Assembly (NCBI RefSeq): GCF_001050375.1
Contig: NZ_KQ130490.1
Span: 116,351-180,350, forward strand
Origin: Catenovulum maritimum
GTDB taxonomy: Bacteria; Pseudomonadota; Gammaproteobacteria; Enterobacterales; Alteromonadaceae
Reading direction: 5' to 3'
DNA length: 64,000 nucleotides
The notes below the pieces were generated by a model. That model did not search any database, was not told the DNA's origin, and was given only the letters and a program-made list of their open reading frames with translations. Below, one piece after another: positions 1-10,522 of the stretch; within the stretch, counting starts at the first letter, position 1, and each line of letters starts with the position of its first letter. Made by a program: the position numbers and the translations under genes.

Positions 1-96
1 TCACTATCTGCTATTTTAATGAGCTTTTTAGCAACTATTTATCCGGCCATACGAGCTGCAAACACTAACCCAGCAGAGATATTAAGATATGAGTAA
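1..96 (+). CDS. lolC: LolC C-terminal fragment, lipoprotein-releasing system permease (5' end outside window)
   Basis: Frame 1 is open from the first base to a TAA at 94-96 and reads as the last 31 residues of a LolC/LolE permease. It ends in the family-typical ATIYPAIRAANTNPAEILRY tail. The stop overlaps the lolD start by 8 bases in an ATGAGTAA junction, so the two genes are translationally coupled. LolC is one of the two inner-membrane subunits of LolCDE, which extracts lipoproteins from the inner membrane. Only the last transmembrane segment and cytoplasmic tail are visible. The LolC rather than LolE assignment rests on order: the full-length permease gene lies downstream of lolD. Confidence 0.85.
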   Translation, partial: SLSAILMSFLATIYPAIRAANTNPAEILRYE

Positions 97-793
97 GCCA
101 ATATTAAGCTGTCAGAATTTATCTAAAATTTACCAAGACGGGAACAATACGGTTAAAGTATTAGATAACTTAAGCCTAGAGATACAAGCAGCAGAACATT
201 TAGCCATTGTTGGCAGTTCTGGATCAGGTAAAAGTACTTTGTTACATATTCTAGGGGCGTTAGATTCTCCTTCTGAAGGACGAGTGCTGTTTAATGGCCA
301 AGATATACATAAACTGAATGACGATAAACAGGCTCAATTTAGAAATGAAAGCTTGGGTTTCGTCTATCAATTTCACCATTTGTTAGGTGAATTCACCGCA
401 TTAGAGAATGTGGCAATGCCATTAATGATTGCAAAAACACCTGTTAATCAGGCTAAAAAAATGGCGAGTGAGATTTTAGATAAAGTCGGTTTAAGTCATA
501 GGTTAAAGCACTTGCCTAGCGAGTTGTCTGGCGGTGAGCGCCAAAGAGTTGCGATTGCGCGCGCTTTAGTCAATCAACCTAAATTAATTTTGGCCGATGA
601 GCCAACGGGTAACCTAGATTCAGAAAACGCTGCAAGTGTATTTGAATTAATTTTGAGTTTAAAAGAGTTGTTTTCTACCAGCTTTGTTTTTGTTACCCAT
701 GATTTAAAGTTAGCAAGTAAGATGGACAGACAGCTTAAACTTGATAAAGGCCAATTGGTTGAGTGGCAAGCAAAAGTGGTTGAGCATGTTTGA
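89..793 (+). CDS. lolD: LolD, ATP-binding subunit of the lipoprotein-releasing ABC transporter
   Basis: This 234-residue ABC ATPase powers transfer of outer-membrane lipoproteins from the inner membrane to the chaperone LolA. Walker A is visible as GSSGSGKST (about residues 42-50), the signature as LSGGERQRVAIARAL, and Walker B with the following Asp as LILADEPTGNLD. The H-loop is in FVTHD. Length and motifs match LolD (about 230 residues). It sits between the end of lolC and lolE with 8-base overlaps on both sides, the usual lolCDE operon. The many lipoproteins encoded further along this window would be clients of the system. Confidence 0.95.
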   Translation: MSKPILSCQNLSKIYQDGNNTVKVLDNLSLEIQAAEHLAIVGSSGSGKSTLLHILGALDSPSEGRVLFNGQDIHKLNDDKQAQFRNESLGFVYQFHHLLGEFTALENVAMPLMIAKTPVNQAKKMASEILDKVGLSHRLKHLPSELSGGERQRVAIARALVNQPKLILADEPTGNLDSENAASVFELILSLKELFSTSFVFVTHDLKLASKMDRQLKLDKGQLVEWQAKVVEHV

Positions 794-2030
794 TAAATTA
801 GCCTTTTATATAGGTTGGCGCTATGCCCGCAGCCAATCGAAGAATAAATTTATCCAGTTTATTTCTGCTTCATCTGTTATTGGTATTGCTTTAGGTACTT
901 GTGTATTGATTTGGGTTTTGTCTGCCATGAATGGTTTTCAGCAGCAACTCAAAGATAGGTTATTAAGCTTAGTCCCACATATTGAATTTATTGCAGTAGA
1001 GCAAAAAGGTATAGATGATTGGCAGAGTATTGAGAAGCGCTTAACTCAGAATGGCTCTGCATTAGGGGTTGCACCCTTCGTAACATTTGGTGGTTTAATT
1101 CAACAGGGCGATAAGTTAAAACCGATTGAAATTAGAGGGATAGACTGGCAACAAGAACAAGATGTCTCTAATTTAGCCAGCTATGTGAAAGCCGATGTTA
1201 TTGAAAAATTTAATCAGCAAGATGGTGTGATATTAGGTCAAGCTATTATTGAAGATTTAGGCTTAACCATAAATGAACAAGTCGATGTTTTGGTGCCTCA
1301 AATGAGTGAAACCGGTCGCTTAATCCCACCAAAATTGATTCGCCTTACTTTATTAGGCGGGTTTAGTTCTGGTAGTCAGCTTGATCATGCTATTGGTTAT
1401 ACTCAGCTAGAAAGAGCTGCTGAAGCGACAGGTTGGGATCAGGGCGTACAGGGTATCAGGTTAAAAATTGATGATGTTTTTAATGCTCGTCAAATTGCGC
1501 AAAAAATTGGTTACGAGTTACCTTACTATGTTTACATTCAAGACTGGTCTAGACAGTTTGGTCATGTCTACAATGATATTCAATTAGTCCGAAGTGTTAT
1601 GTATGTTATTTTGGCTTTAGTGGTTGCTGTTGCCTGTTTTAATATAGTTTCAACTTTAGTTATGGCGGTTAATGAGAAACAGTCTGATATTGCTATTTTA
1701 AAAACGCTTGGTATGCCTGCTAGCTCAATTATAAAAATCTTTATGATTAAAGGTTTATATAGCGGCTTGTTAGGTACACTAATCGGCACCTTTTTTGGTA
1801 TTTTGGGTGGATTGTGGTTGACCGAATTTTTCTCAGCGATTGAGTCTTTAATTGGTATTCAGTTTTTATCTGGTGATATTTATTTTATTGATTTTTTACC
1901 GACAGAGCTGATGTGGCAAGATGTGGTGTTAACAGCAAGTGTTGCTGTTTTAATGTCTATTATTGCGACTTTATACCCTGCTTACAAAGCAACTAAAGTT
2001 GAACCAGCTAAAGTAGTTGGTAAGGTATAG
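786..2030 (+). CDS. lolE: LolE, lipoprotein-releasing system permease
   Basis: This 414-residue inner-membrane permease is a FtsX/MacB-type protein of the LolCDE complex. An N-terminal transmembrane helix (about residues 21-46) is followed by a large periplasmic domain, then three C-terminal helices. The protein ends with the characteristic IIATLYPAYKATKVEPAKV stretch. The start is ATG 786, giving MFDKLAFYIGWRYARS. An open frame extends upstream to 741, but MFDKLAFYIG is the conserved LolE N-terminus and its ATG overlaps the lolD TGA by 8 bases (ATGTTTGA), copying the lolC/lolD junction. The operon ends at the hairpin at 2135. Confidence 0.93.
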   Translation: MFDKLAFYIGWRYARSQSKNKFIQFISASSVIGIALGTCVLIWVLSAMNGFQQQLKDRLLSLVPHIEFIAVEQKGIDDWQSIEKRLTQNGSALGVAPFVTFGGLIQQGDKLKPIEIRGIDWQQEQDVSNLASYVKADVIEKFNQQDGVILGQAIIEDLGLTINEQVDVLVPQMSETGRLIPPKLIRLTLLGGFSSGSQLDHAIGYTQLERAAEATGWDQGVQGIRLKIDDVFNARQIAQKIGYELPYYVYIQDWSRQFGHVYNDIQLVRSVMYVILALVVAVACFNIVSTLVMAVNEKQSDIAILKTLGMPASSIIKIFMIKGLYSGLLGTLIGTFFGILGGLWLTEFFSAIESLIGIQFLSGDIYFIDFLPTELMWQDVVLTASVAVLMSIIATLYPAYKATKVEPAKVVGKV

Positions 2031-2134
2031 ATAACACAAGCTTCCACTTATGCGATTGATAATCTTGAATAGCTGACGAGTATTGCTTTATAAAATTAAT
2101 CCGTTGAGTTTATCCAGAATCAATTTTCAGATAT

Positions 2135-2173
2135 AAAAAAACCGATGTTGCTAATGCTAACATCGGTTTTTTT
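2135..2173. terminator. Bidirectional intrinsic terminator between convergent lolE and gapA
   Basis: Perfect inverted repeat with 15-base arms: AAAAAAACCGATGTT, a 9-base loop, then AACATCGGTTTTTTT. Read from either strand it gives a GC-containing stem followed by a run of seven U. It lies between the lolE stop (2030) and the gapA stop (2201), so it can end both convergent transcripts. Confidence 0.92.
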
Positions 2174-2200
2174 GTGCGCCTAGTTAACTAGGCGTACAAC

Positions 2201-3502
<1,302 letters not shown>

Positions 3503-5701
3503 ATGAATAGCGAGTTAATAGATCAAGTTGCTAAAGCTAAGGGGATTGAGACCCGTTACGTAAATGCTTGGGGCAAAGATGCTGTTGTTGACCCTGAAAG
3601 CAAGGCCAAATTATTGAAAGCCATGGGTTATGAAATTGATAATGAAGATAAATTTAAGCAGCAAATTGAAAAAGAAGCCTCTGATTATTGGCTCAGTAAT
3701 ATCAATCCAGTTAAAATTATTCGTCAAACAGATATTTTAGACTTTGAATTTAGAGTTGCAATTAATGAAGCAAATGATCCTTTCGATTGTAAGATAACGT
3801 TAGAATCAGGCCAAGTTATAGAATTTAGTTTTATTCCGGTGGAAGGCGCTCTAATTGATGTTGCTGATATTGATGAGCTAGAGCATCAAGAGTATTTGAT
3901 TAGCACTGAAATCGAATTGCCTTGTGGTTATCACCAATTATCTATAACAGATAATGTTGGACAAAATGTCGATGATCAATCTTTAATCGTCGCACCTAAA
4001 AAGTGTTATAAACCAGAGCCTATCGCGGAAGGTAAAAAAGTTTGGGGCACAAGTGTTCAGTTGTATTGTGTTCGCTCTGAACGTAACTGGGGAATGGGTG
4101 ATTTCACCGATCTTAACTTATTGATTTCTGAAATATCAGCACGTGGTGGTGATTTTATCGGACTTAATCCTATCCATGCATTATCACCTTCTAATCCTGA
4201 ACATTGTAGTCCTTATAGCCCGTCTTCGCGCCGGTGGTTAAATGTTTTTTACATAGACCCTGAAGTGGTAGATGGATTTAGTCGATCTACAAAAATTCAG
4301 TCTTTAATTGACTCTCCTTTACACAAACAATTAAAAGTGAGTGCCAAAGAGACAGATTATGTTGATTATGACGCGATAGCTAAACTTAAGATGCCAGTAT
4401 TTAAACTGCTATTTGAGTGGTTTATACAAAATGAATTAAACCAAAATACTGATAAAGCGAAAGCATTTAAGCAGTTTATAACAGCGGGCGGGGAATCTCT
4501 TAAACAGCAAGCTATATTTGATGCGGTACAAGAAGACCTTCATAAACAGGGGATTCAGGCTTGGGGTTGGCCAAGTTGGCCAGAAAAACTAAATCAGTAT
4601 GATGCGCCAGCTGTTCAAGAATTTGCTGAACAAAATCAACAGCAAGTTCAATTTTATATGTATCTTCAATGGTTGGCTGCAGAGCAAATAAAAGCTTGTC
4701 AAAACTTAGCAGAAGAAAAGGGCATGACAATTGGTATCTATCGAGATCTAGCGGTTGGTGTTAGTTCTGGTAGTGCTGAAGTTTGGGCCAATCAAGATTT
4801 ATATTGTGCAGATATCAGTGTTGGTGCGCCACCCGATCCACTTGGTCCATTAGGACAAAGTTGGGGTTTACCGCCAATGGAGCCTAATAAACTTTATCAG
4901 CAAAAATATCAGCCAATTATTGATCTTTATCGAGCTAACATGCAGTCATGTGGTGCACTTAGAATTGATCATGTCATGGCATTACTCAGACTTTGGTGGG
5001 TACCAGGTGGCGAGCATGCGACTAAAGGCGCTTTTGTTTATTACCCTATTGATGATTTACTCGCTTTACTTTGCCTAGAAAGCCAACGTAACCAATGCAT
5101 GATAATAGGTGAAGATTTAGGCACAGTTCCGGAAGGGATAAGAGAAATCTTGCACGAAAATGCTGTGCTTTCATATCGAGTCTTCTTCTTTGAAACTGCG
5201 CCTGATGGTGGTTTTTACTCTCCTGTGCATTATCCTGAGCAAGCAATGGCGACTTTGACGACTCATGATATGCCGACTCTGAGAGGTTATTGGCATTGTG
5301 AAGATTTAAAACTGGGTCAAGAATTAGGTATTTACCCAGAGCAGGCAGAGTTAGATGGCTTGTTTCATGCAAGGCATCATTCAAAGCAGAGAATTTTAGA
5401 TAGTTTGCACGGTCATGCTGCAATACATTCTGATATTTCGCATAATCCAGATCAGGTAGAAATGGACAATAGGTTAAATTATGCGATGCAAGTTCATATG
5501 GCTAAAGCAGCGAGCTGTTTATTGAGTTTACAGCTTGAAGATTGGCTTGAGATGGACTTACCAGTTAATGTGCCGGGAACTTGTGATGAGTACCCAAATT
5601 GGAGACGTAAATTATCACAAAATTTAGAGACTTTGTTTGCTTTACCTCAGGTAAATGAACTCACGAAGCAATTGTGTACTGCCCGTAAAGAAGAATCTTA
5701 A
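3503..5701 (+). CDS. malQ: 4-alpha-glucanotransferase (amylomaltase, GH77)
   Basis: This 732-residue cytoplasmic enzyme transfers maltodextrin segments between alpha-1,4-glucans, releasing glucose and making longer chains. The GH77 catalytic residues are visible: nucleophile D489 in LRIDHVMAL, acid/base E537 in IGEDLGTVP and transition-state stabiliser D589 in TTHDMPTL. The roughly 150-residue N-terminal extension before the barrel, and the total length, match the long enterobacterial MalQ type rather than the short Thermus type. ATG 3503 follows AAGGAA. It is the first gene of a malQ-glgB-glgX run on the plus strand. The 151 bases to glgB contain a hairpin, so the three genes may not be one transcript throughout. 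Confidence 0.94.
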   Translation: MNSELIDQVAKAKGIETRYVNAWGKDAVVDPESKAKLLKAMGYEIDNEDKFKQQIEKEASDYWLSNINPVKIIRQTDILDFEFRVAINEANDPFDCKITLESGQVIEFSFIPVEGALIDVADIDELEHQEYLISTEIELPCGYHQLSITDNVGQNVDDQSLIVAPKKCYKPEPIAEGKKVWGTSVQLYCVRSERNWGMGDFTDLNLLISEISARGGDFIGLNPIHALSPSNPEHCSPYSPSSRRWLNVFYIDPEVVDGFSRSTKIQSLIDSPLHKQLKVSAKETDYVDYDAIAKLKMPVFKLLFEWFIQNELNQNTDKAKAFKQFITAGGESLKQQAIFDAVQEDLHKQGIQAWGWPSWPEKLNQYDAPAVQEFAEQNQQQVQFYMYLQWLAAEQIKACQNLAEEKGMTIGIYRDLAVGVSSGSAEVWANQDLYCADISVGAPPDPLGPLGQSWGLPPMEPNKLYQQKYQPIIDLYRANMQSCGALRIDHVMALLRLWWVPGGEHATKGAFVYYPIDDLLALLCLESQRNQCMIIGEDLGTVPEGIREILHENAVLSYRVFFFETAPDGGFYSPVHYPEQAMATLTTHDMPTLRGYWHCEDLKLGQELGIYPEQAELDGLFHARHHSKQRILDSLHGHAAIHSDISHNPDQVEMDNRLNYAMQVHMAKAASCLLSLQLEDWLEMDLPVNVPGTCDEYPNWRRKLSQNLETLFALPQVNELTKQLCTARKEES

Positions 5702-5732
5702 TCAGTTCAATAAATTAGACTTAAAAAGGATT

Positions 5733-5775
5733 GAAAGCAGTTCAAATATGAGACACACTGAGTTTGACTGCTTTT
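5733..5775 (+). terminator. Hairpin with short U tract between malQ and glgB (possible terminator or attenuator)
   Basis: Arms AAAGCAGTTCAAA and TTTGACTGCTTT are complementary apart from one bulged T. They are separated by a 16-base loop and followed by TTTTATTC. The stem is moderately GC-poor and the U tract is interrupted, so termination is probably partial. It would set different levels of malQ versus glgB-glgX mRNA. Confidence 0.5.
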
Positions 5776-5852
5776 ATTCACATAGCAATATAAGAATATG
5801 AATTCGTAACATCTAGATTTATAAATTTTAAATAATACAACAGGACTTTTGT

Positions 5853-8042
5853 ATGATCTTAAATGATTTAGAAGAAGTTAAATTGCACAACCCGCTAGAA
5901 ATTCTTGGTCTTCAAGAAAACCCTCAAGGAAAAGGTCGAATTATTCGAGCTTGGATCCCAAATGCCATTAAAATCGAAGTAATAGATTTATCATCGCAAA
6001 CTAGTTTAGGATTTTTAGAGCAAGTGGCTGATTCTGGCTTATTTGAATCCGTATTTGAGACTTTGCAGAGCAATACAAATTATAAATTTGTTGTGACAAA
6101 TTCAGAACACACTTATGAAGTCATAGACCCTTATCAGTTTAAAGATGAAGCATTTCATGCTGTACATTATGTCGATACCAAGCCGCAAAATATTTATAAG
6201 CAGTTAGGTGCGCAATTAATTGATATCCCAGTATCAGGTGGTGATGACGTAGCAGCGACTCGATTTGCTGTCTTTGCGCCAAATGCGACCGCTGTTAGTT
6301 TAATTGGTGATTTTAATTGCTGGGATGGTCGTTATCATCCAATGCAAAAAACTCAATGTGGTCATTGGGTATTAGTCGTGCCTGGCGTGGGTGCTGGTGC
6401 GCAGTATAAGTATGAAATAAAAGATCCTATGGGTAATAGGCTACCTCATAAAGCTGATCCAATTGGTTTTCAAGCCGAGCAATACCCATCGCATTCTTCA
6501 GTTGTGTTTAATCATAATGAATATCAATGGAACGATAAGAAGTGGCTAGAAGAACAATCGGTTGTTGATAGGTATAAATCACCTATGAGCATTTACGAAT
6601 TGCATCTAGGCAGTTGGAAACCTAAATATGATGCTAAAGGTCGTTCATTTTTAACTTATAGAGAGTTAGCAGAAGAACTGATTCCATACATTAAAGATAT
6701 GGGATACACACATATTGAAATGTTACCTGTTTCTGAGTTTCCTTATGATGGTTCTTGGGGTTATCAGCCTGTTGGTATGTTTGCACCGACTAGCCGATTT
6801 GGTTCGCCAGATGACTTTAAATATTTTGTTGATCAGTGTCACCAAAACGACATTGGTGTGATTGTTGATTGGGTTCCAGCACATTTTCCAGAAGACGGTC
6901 ACGGCTTAGCTAGATTTGATGGTACTTATGTTTATGAGTATGAGGATCCACGTCGAGGATGGCATCCGGATTGGAATTCTTGCATTTATGATTTTGGTAA
7001 AGATTCCGTCAGACGTTTTCTAGTTGCCAGTGCGCTTATCTGGTTAGATAAATTCCATGTTGATGCGCTTAGAGTTGACGCAGTTGCAAGTATGCTTTAT
7101 TGGGATTATTCACGAGATGAAGGTGAGTGGGTGCCAAATGTTGATGGCGGTAATGAAAATTACGAAGCCGTTAGCTTGTTACGTTGGTTTAATGAAGAAG
7201 TTTATAAAAACTATCCTCATGCTTTCACTATTGCTGAAGAGTCTACTGCGTTTCCTAAAGTATCTAGACCTGTATTTGAAGGCGGCTTAGGTTTCGGCTT
7301 TAAATGGAATATGGGGTGGATGCACGATAGCTTACACTTTATCTCAAAAGATCCGGCTTATCGTAAGTATCACCACAATGAGATTACCTTCTCTATGGTA
7401 TACGCCTATAACGAAAGCTTTATTTTACCAATTTCGCACGATGAAGTGGTTCATGGTAAAGGTTCTTTATTGAAAAAAATGCCTGGTGATGAGTGGCAGG
7501 CTGCGGCAAACCATAGATGTTATGCCGCATTTATGTACGCGCACCCAGGTAAGAAATTAAACTTTATGGGTAATGAGATTGGTCAAACTTCTGAGTGGAA
7601 TTACCAAGGTTCAGTTGAGTGGCATTTACTTGAGTTTGATAAGCATAAAGGGATTCAAAACCTATTCCGCCAATTAAACAACTTATATAAAGACACCCCA
7701 GCTTTACATGAAAAAGACCATGAACCAGGTGGTTTTGAGTGGATAGATCACCATGATGCGGCACAAAGTATTTTATCTTTTGTACGTAAATCAGCTGATA
7801 ATTCTCAAAAAGTTTATGTGGTCAGTAACTTTACACCGATTCCTAGAAATAATTATCGTTTAGGCGTAAAAGACTTAGGTAATTATGAGGTGATTTTATC
7901 GACAGATGCGGGGGATTATTGGGGTAGCAATTACGATTGTGGTCAGAAGATAGAAGCTGAAAACCAACCGTGGCAGGGACAAAGCCATTCAATCGAATTA
8001 AATGTTCCACCACTTTCAACTGTTTATATTAAGTTTGGTTAA
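5853..8042 (+). CDS. glgB: 1,4-alpha-glucan branching enzyme (GH13_9)
   Basis: This 729-residue enzyme makes alpha-1,6 branches in glycogen. It has an N-terminal GlgB extension (about 1-110), a CBM48 domain (about 120-220, with LIGDFNCWDG), a GH13 barrel, and a C-terminal beta domain. The catalytic triad is nucleophile D409 in ALRVDAVASM, acid/base E462 in IAEEST and D530 in ISHDEVVHGK. The spacing matches E. coli GlgB (405/458/526). An AACAGGACTTTTGT site precedes the ATG. glgX follows after 19 bases. No glgA or glgC lies in the window, so glycogen synthesis genes must be elsewhere. Confidence 0.95.
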   Translation: MILNDLEEVKLHNPLEILGLQENPQGKGRIIRAWIPNAIKIEVIDLSSQTSLGFLEQVADSGLFESVFETLQSNTNYKFVVTNSEHTYEVIDPYQFKDEAFHAVHYVDTKPQNIYKQLGAQLIDIPVSGGDDVAATRFAVFAPNATAVSLIGDFNCWDGRYHPMQKTQCGHWVLVVPGVGAGAQYKYEIKDPMGNRLPHKADPIGFQAEQYPSHSSVVFNHNEYQWNDKKWLEEQSVVDRYKSPMSIYELHLGSWKPKYDAKGRSFLTYRELAEELIPYIKDMGYTHIEMLPVSEFPYDGSWGYQPVGMFAPTSRFGSPDDFKYFVDQCHQNDIGVIVDWVPAHFPEDGHGLARFDGTYVYEYEDPRRGWHPDWNSCIYDFGKDSVRRFLVASALIWLDKFHVDALRVDAVASMLYWDYSRDEGEWVPNVDGGNENYEAVSLLRWFNEEVYKNYPHAFTIAEESTAFPKVSRPVFEGGLGFGFKWNMGWMHDSLHFISKDPAYRKYHHNEITFSMVYAYNESFILPISHDEVVHGKGSLLKKMPGDEWQAAANHRCYAAFMYAHPGKKLNFMGNEIGQTSEWNYQGSVEWHLLEFDKHKGIQNLFRQLNNLYKDTPALHEKDHEPGGFEWIDHHDAAQSILSFVRKSADNSQKVYVVSNFTPIPRNNYRLGVKDLGNYEVILSTDAGDYWGSNYDCGQKIEAENQPWQGQSHSIELNVPPLSTVYIKFG

Positions 8043-8061
8043 TATTTAGAAGGAATTATCG

Positions 8062-10191
8062 GTGAATATATCGGCACAAGAAAAGTTAACGACCTTAGCA
8101 GGCTATGATATTTACTTAGGTTTTGCTAAGCAGTTGGGGCCTATTTATATTGAAGGGCAGGGGACAAACTTTGCGGTATATTCGCCTGATGCCAGTCAAG
8201 TAGAATTATGCTTATTTAATAAAGATGAAAAAGAAATATGCCGAATCAAAATGCCAGGCAAAAAAGGTCGGGTATGGCATGTTTTTGTTGCTGGTATTAA
8301 GCCAGGCCAGTTATATGGTTATCGAGTGGACGGTACATTTGATCCAGCCAAAGGCTTGTACCAGGATAATCGAAAATTATTAATTGACCCTTACGCTAAA
8401 GGGTTAAATCGACCTGTGGTATGGAATGATAGGTTATATCAGGGTGATTCTCAGTTCATGATGCCTAAATGTATTGTGGAAGATAGTGATTTTGATTGGC
8501 AAGGGGTTGAGAAACCATCCATACCTGATTCGGATACTGTACTCTATGAGTTGCATGTAAAAGGGTTTACTCAAATACATCCAGATGTTCCAGATGATTG
8601 TAAAGGAACATATTTAGGTTTAATTCAACCCAAAGTCATTGAGTATTTAAAGCAGTTAGGCGTCACGAGCTTACAATTGATGCCTGTTTCTGCTTTTATG
8701 TCTGAACTTCGATTACAATCATTGGGTTTAACCAATTATTGGGGTTATAACCCAATCAATTTTTTCACTCCAGAACCAAGATACGCGAAAGAAGATTCGA
8801 CAATCGAATTCAAGACTATGGTAAGAGAGCTTCATCGTCATGGTTTTGAAGTTATTTTAGATGTCGTTTTTAATCATAGCGCTGAAGGCGGTTTTGAAGG
8901 TCCTATCTTAAGCTTTAGAGGTTTTGATAATCGAAACTTTTATATGTTTGAGCAAGAGAACCATGCGTTTAACTACACTAAATTCGTTAATAATACCGGT
9001 TGCGGTAATAGTATTAATTTAGACAACCCTTATGTACTTCAACTTGTCACTGAGTCTTTAAGATATTGGGTTGATGAGATGCAAGTGGATGGCTTTAGGT
9101 TTGATCTCGCGGTTAGTTTGGCTCGTGAAGGTAATGACTTTGATAATTACTCAGCTTTCTTTAAAGTGTTATTCCAAGATCCGATACTAAGCCAAGTGAA
9201 GCTAATCGCTGAACCTTGGGATATTGGTTGGGGCGGATATAGGCTTGGTCAATTCCCAGAAAACTGGCATGAGTGTAATGATAAGTTTAGAGACACCTGC
9301 AGAGGTTTTTGGCGTGGGGATCATGGTTTATTACCAGACTTTGCAACTCGCTTGATGGGTTCTCGAGATGTGTTTTTAAAAGGTTTAAGAACCATAAATA
9401 CCAGTGTTAACTATATTGCATACCACGATGGTTTCACTTTACATGATCTAGTTTGCTATCGCGAAAAGCATAATGAGGCTAACGGTGAAGAAAACCGAGA
9501 TGGTCATGGTCATAACTTATCTGAAAATTATGGTATTGAAGGCCCGTCTAGCGATAAAAAAATTAATCAATTAAGGCAAAAACAAAAGCGGAATTTGCTA
9601 GCAACTTTATTTTTATCTCAAGGTACGCCTCACTTACTTGCTGGTGATGAAATAGGCCGAACCCAATTAGGTAATAATAATGCTTATTGTCAGGATAATG
9701 CGATTAACTGGGTTAATTGGACTCTAAGCAAAGAAGATAAAGAGTTAGGCGCATTTGTTGCCCATTTAATCAAATTAAGACATTCAAGCCAGTTATTACA
9801 TTCCTTGTCATTAGAAGATGACAAATACTTCAATGCTTTAAACACGCATAAAGTGAATTGGTTTAATTCAACCGGTAAACCTATGATAGAAGCCGCTTGG
9901 CATGATCCAAGCAATAACTCTTTTATGGTTGAATTAGTTTGTTCTAATAATGAGCATTGTAAAGATCAAGATAGATTTTTAATCATGTTCAATGCAAGCA
10001 AAGATGATGTCCATTTTAAATTACCAGAGCTACCGATTGGACAAGCATGGTCATTAAAATTTGACACAGCTGCGCATAGTTTACCGCCTGCAAAAGGGAA
10101 AACGCTTAGAGCAGGATACTGGCAAGAAGCGCAAAGTTTGAGCTTTATATCTCGTGAATTTAAAACCACTAGGAACAAAGCTAAAAAGTAA
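8062..10191 (+). CDS. glgX: Glycogen debranching enzyme / isoamylase-type (GH13_11)
   Basis: This 709-residue cytoplasmic enzyme hydrolyses alpha-1,6 branches of limit dextrins during glycogen breakdown. It has an N-terminal CBM48-like domain (about 20-150) and a GH13 barrel. The catalytic residues are D348 in GFRFDLAVSL, E384 in IAEPWDIG and D456 in YHDGFTLHDL. The GHNLSENYG segment is typical of the GlgX/TreX/isoamylase group. It starts with GTG (8062) behind AGAAGGAATTATCG. It follows glgB at 19 bases and is surely co-transcribed with it. It acts on phosphorylase limit dextrins, yet no glgP is present in the window. Confidence 0.93.
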   Translation: MNISAQEKLTTLAGYDIYLGFAKQLGPIYIEGQGTNFAVYSPDASQVELCLFNKDEKEICRIKMPGKKGRVWHVFVAGIKPGQLYGYRVDGTFDPAKGLYQDNRKLLIDPYAKGLNRPVVWNDRLYQGDSQFMMPKCIVEDSDFDWQGVEKPSIPDSDTVLYELHVKGFTQIHPDVPDDCKGTYLGLIQPKVIEYLKQLGVTSLQLMPVSAFMSELRLQSLGLTNYWGYNPINFFTPEPRYAKEDSTIEFKTMVRELHRHGFEVILDVVFNHSAEGGFEGPILSFRGFDNRNFYMFEQENHAFNYTKFVNNTGCGNSINLDNPYVLQLVTESLRYWVDEMQVDGFRFDLAVSLAREGNDFDNYSAFFKVLFQDPILSQVKLIAEPWDIGWGGYRLGQFPENWHECNDKFRDTCRGFWRGDHGLLPDFATRLMGSRDVFLKGLRTINTSVNYIAYHDGFTLHDLVCYREKHNEANGEENRDGHGHNLSENYGIEGPSSDKKINQLRQKQKRNLLATLFLSQGTPHLLAGDEIGRTQLGNNNAYCQDNAINWVNWTLSKEDKELGAFVAHLIKLRHSSQLLHSLSLEDDKYFNALNTHKVNWFNSTGKPMIEAAWHDPSNNSFMVELVCSNNEHCKDQDRFLIMFNASKDDVHFKLPELPIGQAWSLKFDTAAHSLPPAKGKTLRAGYWQEAQSLSFISREFKTTRNKAKK

Positions 10192-10522
10192 ACTTTTGGG
10201 CTGCTATCGGTAAAGTTAGCGCCCATATTTTCCTTCCTGTTACTTCAATACCATGAGTAAGTACAAGATCTAAGCTAAATTGTCTTTGGCGAATAATATA
10301 TGACAAATAGTATTATATTTAACGTGTAACCTTATGATTTAAAACAAAAAATCATAAGTATCAAGATGTGAAAGTATAGATGGTATTTATGGAGTTTATT
10401 ACCTTTATAAGTTTTAGTTATTTTTTTGCCCCCTGTTTAAGCCGTATCTGTATAGCTTAGCGCCCCCATATTAGCTACAATAACGCCAATTTTTTGAAGC
10501 ACACACTACACAGGAAAAAATT
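10192..10522. other. Intergenic region glgX / gnd with two dyads
   Basis: 331 bases without a gene. At 10198-10224 a GGGC-t-GCTA / TAGC-GCCC hairpin with one bulged T lies just after the glgX stop and may be a weak terminator; no long T run follows. At 10331-10358 a perfect 10-base dyad (CTTATGATTT / AAATCATAAG, 8-base A-rich loop) lies about 165 bases before gnd and could be a regulator site. The gnd ribosome site is ACAGGAAAAAATT. Confidence 0.5.
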
